Assembly (NCBI GenBank): GCA_965116335.1
Contig: OZ220677.1
Coordinates: forward strand, 1,736,001 to 1,800,000
Reading direction: 5' to 3'
Source: G963663315 sp965116335
Lineage (GTDB): Bacteria; Pseudomonadota; Gammaproteobacteria; Arenicellales; Poriferihabitantaceae
Length of the DNA: 64,000 nucleotides
Shown: positions 60,337 through 64,000 of the stretch, piece after piece
Layout: each line of letters starts with the position of its first letter
How positions within the stretch are numbered: the stretch's first letter is position 1
Position numbers and translations under genes: made by a program
Notes under the pieces: generated by a model
What the model was told of the DNA's origin: nothing
Seen by the model: only the letters and a program-made list of their open reading frames with translations
Databases searched by the model: none

Positions 60337-61212
60337 TCAAGACATCAGCCGATCGAAAATGGTGGTGCCAATATGGACCGGAGACTCAACAACGGTCACT
60401 CCAGCCTGCGCGAGCAATGTCATTTTCCCTGTGGCCGAGCCTGCATTATGTTCGATGATGGCACTGGCATGACCCATACGACGCTCGCTGGGAGCATGTT
60501 GTCCGGCGATATACGCGACCACCGGCTTGGAACAGGGTTGCTCCAACAGATACTGCGCGGCCTGCTCTTCTTCAGTGCCGCCGATCTCGCCAATCAGGAC
60601 AATTCCATCGGTTTGTGGGTCGTCATTGAACAGCTTCAGACAATCGACAAAATTGATCCCGTGAACCGGGTCACCGCCAATGCCGATACAGGTTGACTGC
60701 CCCAGCCCGGTCGTAGTGGTTTGTGAGACCGCTTCGTAGGTCAGCGTACTGGAACGGGAAACCACGCCGACTCGCCCCGGCTTGAAAATCTCTGCCGGCA
60801 TGATACCGATTCGACAACCTGTCGGAGTGATGATTCCAGGACTGTTCGGACCGATCAATGTGGAATTACTTTGCTCCAGTATCCGTACCACATGAACCAT
60901 ATCCAGTACCGGAATATGCTCAGTGATACAGACAATCAACCTCATTTCGGCTTCGATCGCCTCAATCATGGCCGCCGCCGCTGACTCCTTCGGCACGAAA
61001 ATAACGGTCGTATCGGCTTGTGTTTCGGCCTTCGCCTGTGCCACGCTATCGAAAACCGGCAGCCCCAGATGACGGCCTCCGCCCTTGCACGGCCTGACTC
61101 CGCCCACCATTTTCGTACCGGATGAAATGGCGCGCTCAACATAAAAAGTAGCCTGACTGCCGGTTATGCCCTGACAGATGACACGAGTGGAGGAGTCGAC
61201 CAGAATAGACAT
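60337..61212 (-). CDS. CoA ligase alpha subunit, SucD-like
   Basis: A 291-residue ADP-forming acyl-CoA ligase alpha subunit. The CoA-binding N-terminal domain has VICQGITGSQATFYVERAI and VGGVRPCKGG; the nucleotide/phosphohistidine part has TLIGPNSPGIITP, CIGIGGDPVHG and the active-site His248 in RRMGHASAII. This family includes succinyl-CoA synthetase and malate-CoA ligase. It is translated after the SucC-like beta subunit with a three-base gap. Given its place upstream of the tct-frc genes, the substrate may be the imported dicarboxylate. A housekeeping role is equally possible. Confidence 0.85.
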   Translation of the reverse strand: MSILVDSSTRVICQGITGSQATFYVERAISSGTKMVGGVRPCKGGGRHLGLPVFDSVAQAKAETQADTTVIFVPKESAAAAMIEAIEAEMRLIVCITEHIPVLDMVHVVRILEQSNSTLIGPNSPGIITPTGCRIGIMPAEIFKPGRVGVVSRSSTLTYEAVSQTTTTGLGQSTCIGIGGDPVHGINFVDCLKLFNDDPQTDGIVLIGEIGGTEEEQAAQYLLEQPCSKPVVAYIAGQHAPSERRMGHASAIIEHNAGSATGKMTLLAQAGVTVVESPVHIGTTIFDRLMS

Positions 61213-61215
61213 GGG

Positions 61216-62508
61216 TTATCCCTGGTTCCCGCCAGCCAGCAGCTTTTTGACTCGCCCGACCAGAGAATCATCGTCCTGCGGCAACCGCTTGCTGACTGAG
61301 CCTGTGGCCGCAGCAATTTCAACCGATTTTTGTGCAGCCTGAGCCATGCTTTCGGCAATGAAAATCTGCGGCATGGATTCCTTTAACCGGCGTTTAGCCA
61401 AATCCGCATTGGTGCCCGAGAAGCGGACAACCACCGGCATTGTAATCGGTGCTGACTGATTAATCAGTAAAAGCGCATCGGCAATCGTATCACAGCGCAT
61501 GATACCGCCACCAAACACATGGATCAGCAGACAGTCCACAGATGGAGTGTTCAAAACCTGCTCGATGGCACTGTGACTACGTGCAATCTTTGAGTCCGGC
61601 GGCAAATCCAGAAAATTCGCTGGCTCACCACCCAGATATTTGATAGCGTCAATGGTCGCCATCGACAACCCTGCCCCGACTGCCAGACAACCGATATTGC
61701 CCTCCATTCTGAAATAATTGAACCCATGCTTGCTGGCCTGCAAACGATCATCCGGCCGCCAGGCATCCTGTGCCAGATACCGATTTTGCTGCTGCCGGAA
61801 CATCGCGTTGTCATCCAGAGCAATCTTCGCATCCAGTGCCACCAGTTCTCCGCCGGTGACGGCCAGAGGATTGATTTCGATTAAACTCGCATCCCGGCTG
61901 ACAAACAGGTCATGGATTTTATGCACGATCTGTCTGGCCTGATCGGCCAACTTATCGGTTAGATTGAGGTTTGCGACCAGCGTTTCAAGCTGCTCCGGCG
62001 TAGCACCGCTATCTTCTTCTATGACCAGCTTGTAGATTGAGCCCGGCTCCTGTGCCGCAACCGATTCAATGTCGGAGCCGCCATGGTTAGAATACAGCAA
62101 GACCGCTTTCCCCAATTTCGCGTCCACCAGCATCGCCATTGAAAGTTCACGCTCGAACTCCAGCACCTTTTCCAGATAAACCCGCTCAACCACTGCACCT
62201 GCACCACTGGTTTGCGCGGCCTTTAATGTATTTCCCAGCATCGCATCGGTGTACGGATGAACATCCAGATGGTTGTTGACCTGATGGACGCCACCGACCG
62301 GCTCCAACCCCCGAAAGCGACTCATATCGACAAAAGAACCGCGAGCGCGACCACTGGAGAGAACCTGCGCCTTGATCATCCAGCGGCCACCGCCGAGGCG
62401 AGTCGCGACCTCTACTGCCTGTTCGGGAGTAGCCGCAATTTCGCCGGGAGGAATCAGGATTCCGGCTCCTTCCAGAAGGCGTTTGCCCTGGTATTCGTAA
62501 AGGTTCAA
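61216..62508 (-). CDS. CoA ligase beta subunit, SucC-like
   Basis: A 430-residue ATP-grasp beta subunit, longer than E. coli SucC (388). It starts MNLYEYQGKRLLEGAGI and has MIKAQVLSSGRARGSF, SLIEINPLAVTGGELVALDAKI and GCLAVGAGLSMATIDAIKYLGG. The later block LIHVFGGGIMRCDTIADALLLI is the family signature, although the usual GG in VNIFGGI is HVFGGG here. The beta subunit supplies the nucleotide site and substrate pocket. TCA-cycle partners such as sucAB are absent nearby, which favours a specialised ligase. Confidence 0.85.
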   Translation of the reverse strand: MNLYEYQGKRLLEGAGILIPPGEIAATPEQAVEVATRLGGGRWMIKAQVLSSGRARGSFVDMSRFRGLEPVGGVHQVNNHLDVHPYTDAMLGNTLKAAQTSGAGAVVERVYLEKVLEFERELSMAMLVDAKLGKAVLLYSNHGGSDIESVAAQEPGSIYKLVIEEDSGATPEQLETLVANLNLTDKLADQARQIVHKIHDLFVSRDASLIEINPLAVTGGELVALDAKIALDDNAMFRQQQNRYLAQDAWRPDDRLQASKHGFNYFRMEGNIGCLAVGAGLSMATIDAIKYLGGEPANFLDLPPDSKIARSHSAIEQVLNTPSVDCLLIHVFGGGIMRCDTIADALLLINQSAPITMPVVVRFSGTNADLAKRRLKESMPQIFIAESMAQAAQKSVEIAAATGSVSKRLPQDDDSLVGRVKKLLAGGNQG

Positions 62509-62565
62509 TTCAATTCCCGGTACATATAAACATGGCGCCGAATCAGGTCCGGCTATCCGGCAATA

Positions 62566-63546
62566 CTAAACTAAAAGGACAATTTTTCCAAAATGACGGC
62601 TGGCCTCCATGACTCGATGCGCCTCGGCGGCCTCCCGCAACGGGTAGACATCGGACACAAGCGGCATGATTTTGCCATCGGCCATCATCGGCAGCACCGT
62701 GTTCTCGAACTCGGCAATGATCGCGGCTTTTTCAGCTATTGGCCGGGAACGCAGCACAGAGCCGATGATTCTTTGCCGCTTGACCATCATCAGAGCCAGA
62801 TTGACCTCAGCCTGTACACCGCCGAGCACGCCGATCAGCATCAGCGTCCCGCCGACGCTCAAGGATTTCATGTTGGCTGCCAGATAGGGCCCCCCAATAT
62901 GATCCAGAATGACATTCACTCCCCGCTTCCCGGTGCGCTCGCGAACCTTGTCAGCGAACGATTCTCTCTGGTAGTCAATCACACAGTGAGCACCGAGCTT
63001 ACTCACCCTTTCCACCTTGCCAGTGGAGGCAGTCACGATAATATCCGTATCTGGAACCAATGCACGGCAAAGTTGAATAGCAGCGGTATTCACTCCGCCA
63101 CCGCCACCATGCAGCAGCACTGACTGATTATTGCCAAGACCGCCGATCATGAAAAGGTTGAGATAAGCGGTCAACCCGATCTCACAAACACAGGCCGCCT
63201 GGGTAAAATCCATGTTTTCAGGCATCGCCATGGCATGGTCGGCATAAGCCGTGGCAAACTCCGCGTAGCCACCACCGCCGATCAACGCCATCACCCGGTC
63301 ACCGGCTTTCCACCGGGTGACGCCCGCGCCGGTTGCCTCCACGGTTCCGGCGACTTCGAGGCCGAGGATTGATGAATCGCCCTTAGGTGGCGGGTAATGA
63401 CCCTGACGCTGAATGACATCTGGCCGATTAACCGATGTAGCCGCGACCCGGATCAGAATCTGGTTCTCTCCCGGAGTTGGCATATCGGCATCGCCCCACT
63501 CCATCATTTCCGGACCACCGAAGTCCTTCAGTAAAATTGCTTTCAT
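62566..63546 (-). CDS. Zinc-independent quinone oxidoreductase (PIG3/QOR family, MDR superfamily)
   Basis: A 326-residue medium-chain reductase. The N-terminal part is MKAILLKDFGGPEMMEWGD; the nucleotide-binding motif is SVLLHGGGGGVNTAAIQLCRAL, with Gly-rich loop adapted to NADPH. Zinc-binding cysteines are absent. The NVILDHIGGPYLAANMKSLSVGG and RPIAEKAAIIAEFENTVLPMM segments are typical of PIG3/QOR. It lies 57 bases upstream of the SucC-like gene on the same strand and may be the first gene of the cluster. The natural substrate is unknown. Confidence 0.88.
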   Translation of the reverse strand: MKAILLKDFGGPEMMEWGDADMPTPGENQILIRVAATSVNRPDVIQRQGHYPPPKGDSSILGLEVAGTVEATGAGVTRWKAGDRVMALIGGGGYAEFATAYADHAMAMPENMDFTQAACVCEIGLTAYLNLFMIGGLGNNQSVLLHGGGGGVNTAAIQLCRALVPDTDIIVTASTGKVERVSKLGAHCVIDYQRESFADKVRERTGKRGVNVILDHIGGPYLAANMKSLSVGGTLMLIGVLGGVQAEVNLALMMVKRQRIIGSVLRSRPIAEKAAIIAEFENTVLPMMADGKIMPLVSDVYPLREAAEAHRVMEASRHFGKIVLLV

Positions 63547-63909
63547 TTTGTCATTTTCCTGGTATCCAAGTCATCCGCCCCGATTCGCATCAATGCCCAC
63601 CGTTAGGCAGTGCAGGATCGTCGTTCGGGTCTTGTGCGATCAGCTTGCCCGGCTCAGGCCGTACACATTCGACTATGGCGTGAAATACTGCCCGTTGACA
63701 ATGTCCTCGTCGATGATTCGTTGTGTCTTCGGTGCTCTCTGGATTGATTATCATGCGATAATTCAAGTAGTGCCGGATTCTACCATTCTTGTCAGGACTC
63801 TGTAGTTGCGCTTGTCATTCATTACGCCGATTCCCGCGAAAGCGGGGGTCCTCGTCCATGATGCGTTGCGCCGATAACGCTGGTTCCAAACCAGATAGAG
63901 ATAGATTGA
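63547..63909. other. Non-coding gap with REP-like hairpin
   Basis: No gene is supported in these 363 bases. A hairpin CCCGC-GAAA-GCGGG lies at 63833-63846, like the short hairpins elsewhere in the window. The rest shows no recognised element; a promoter for the quinone oxidoreductase gene should be in its left part. Confidence 0.6.
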
Positions 63910-64000
63910 CTAGCGAGCTACCCAGTTGTCAACGCGCAACCCGGATACTCTGGAGTATTCTTTCGTGTTATTGGTTATGACAATCAATCCGTTTGCTCTG
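63910..64000 (-). CDS. C-terminus of a VapC-type PIN toxin, cut by the right edge
   Basis: The last 29 residues before a TAG at 63910 read ANGLIVITNNTKEYSRVSG, LRVDNWVAR. The pattern TNNxxEYxRVxGLxxxNW is the C-terminal signature of VapC/MvpT-family PIN ribonucleases. The rest, including the antitoxin, lies outside the window. It belongs to a different PIN subgroup from the toxin at 21915. Confidence 0.8.
   Translation of the reverse strand, partial: RANGLIVITNNTKEYSRVSGLRVDNWVAR

Overview
The window looks like a chromosomal segment of a gammaproteobacterium of moderate GC that probably lives by sulfur oxidation. Gammaproteobacterial landmarks are bamD facing rluD, tesA facing ybbA-ybbP, secG followed by tRNA-Leu(GAG), rluB-scpB-scpA-trpS, a split class II ribonucleotide reductase (NrdJa/NrdJb, as in Pseudomonas), bepA and aceK. 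The lithotrophic hints are a QmoA-QmoB-HdrC-HdrB electron-transfer cluster and a CbbQ-type ATPase beside rpiA. No rRNA, CRISPR array or complete prophage is visible.

Layout. 0-17.1 kb is core: purC (cut by the left edge), parC, moaB facing moaD-moaE, a TlpA-type thioredoxin and dsbD, fxsA, a small kinase-like gene, groES-groEL behind a perfect CIRCE operator, a TPR protein, bamD, rluD, nrdJb and nrdJa with two NrdR boxes. 17.3-22.6 kb is an accessory island: a 5'-truncated plasmid-type replication gene, a tightly coupled three-gene operon (SF2 helicase plus two small proteins sharing a repeated beta-type module with each other and with the helicase C-terminus), and a Phd/VapC toxin-antitoxin pair. 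22.7-45 kb returns to core: tesA, ybbA-ybbP, a FemAB/GNAT-like gene, tpiA, secG, tRNA-Leu, rluB-scpBA-trpS-yciO-like-pcnB, bioY, the qmo/hdr cluster, a metallophosphatase, and cbbQ-rpiA-bepA.

45-52 kb is repeat-rich. Three copies of a ~75 bp hairpin repeat, a second composite hairpin element and an IS5-family insertion sequence surround a cell-surface module (AYLDPG small membrane protein, methyltransferase, membrane sulfatase). The IS appears to have split the sulfatase gene, which also carries a 12-base homopolymer. aceK lies between repeats, and one repeat contains its predicted start codon.

51.8-63.5 kb is a co-directional minus-strand catabolic cluster: quinone oxidoreductase, a SucCD-like CoA ligase, a TctCBA tripartite transporter, a ThDP-dependent lyase/decarboxylase, a very clear formyl-CoA:oxalate CoA-transferase, a stand-alone relative of the formyl-THF hydrolase domain, and a PanE-like reductase. 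The parsimonious reading is oxalate (or a related C2 acid) uptake, activation to the CoA thioester, decarboxylation to formyl-CoA or reduction to glyoxylate, and formyl-group disposal. A second VapC-type toxin gene is cut by the right edge.
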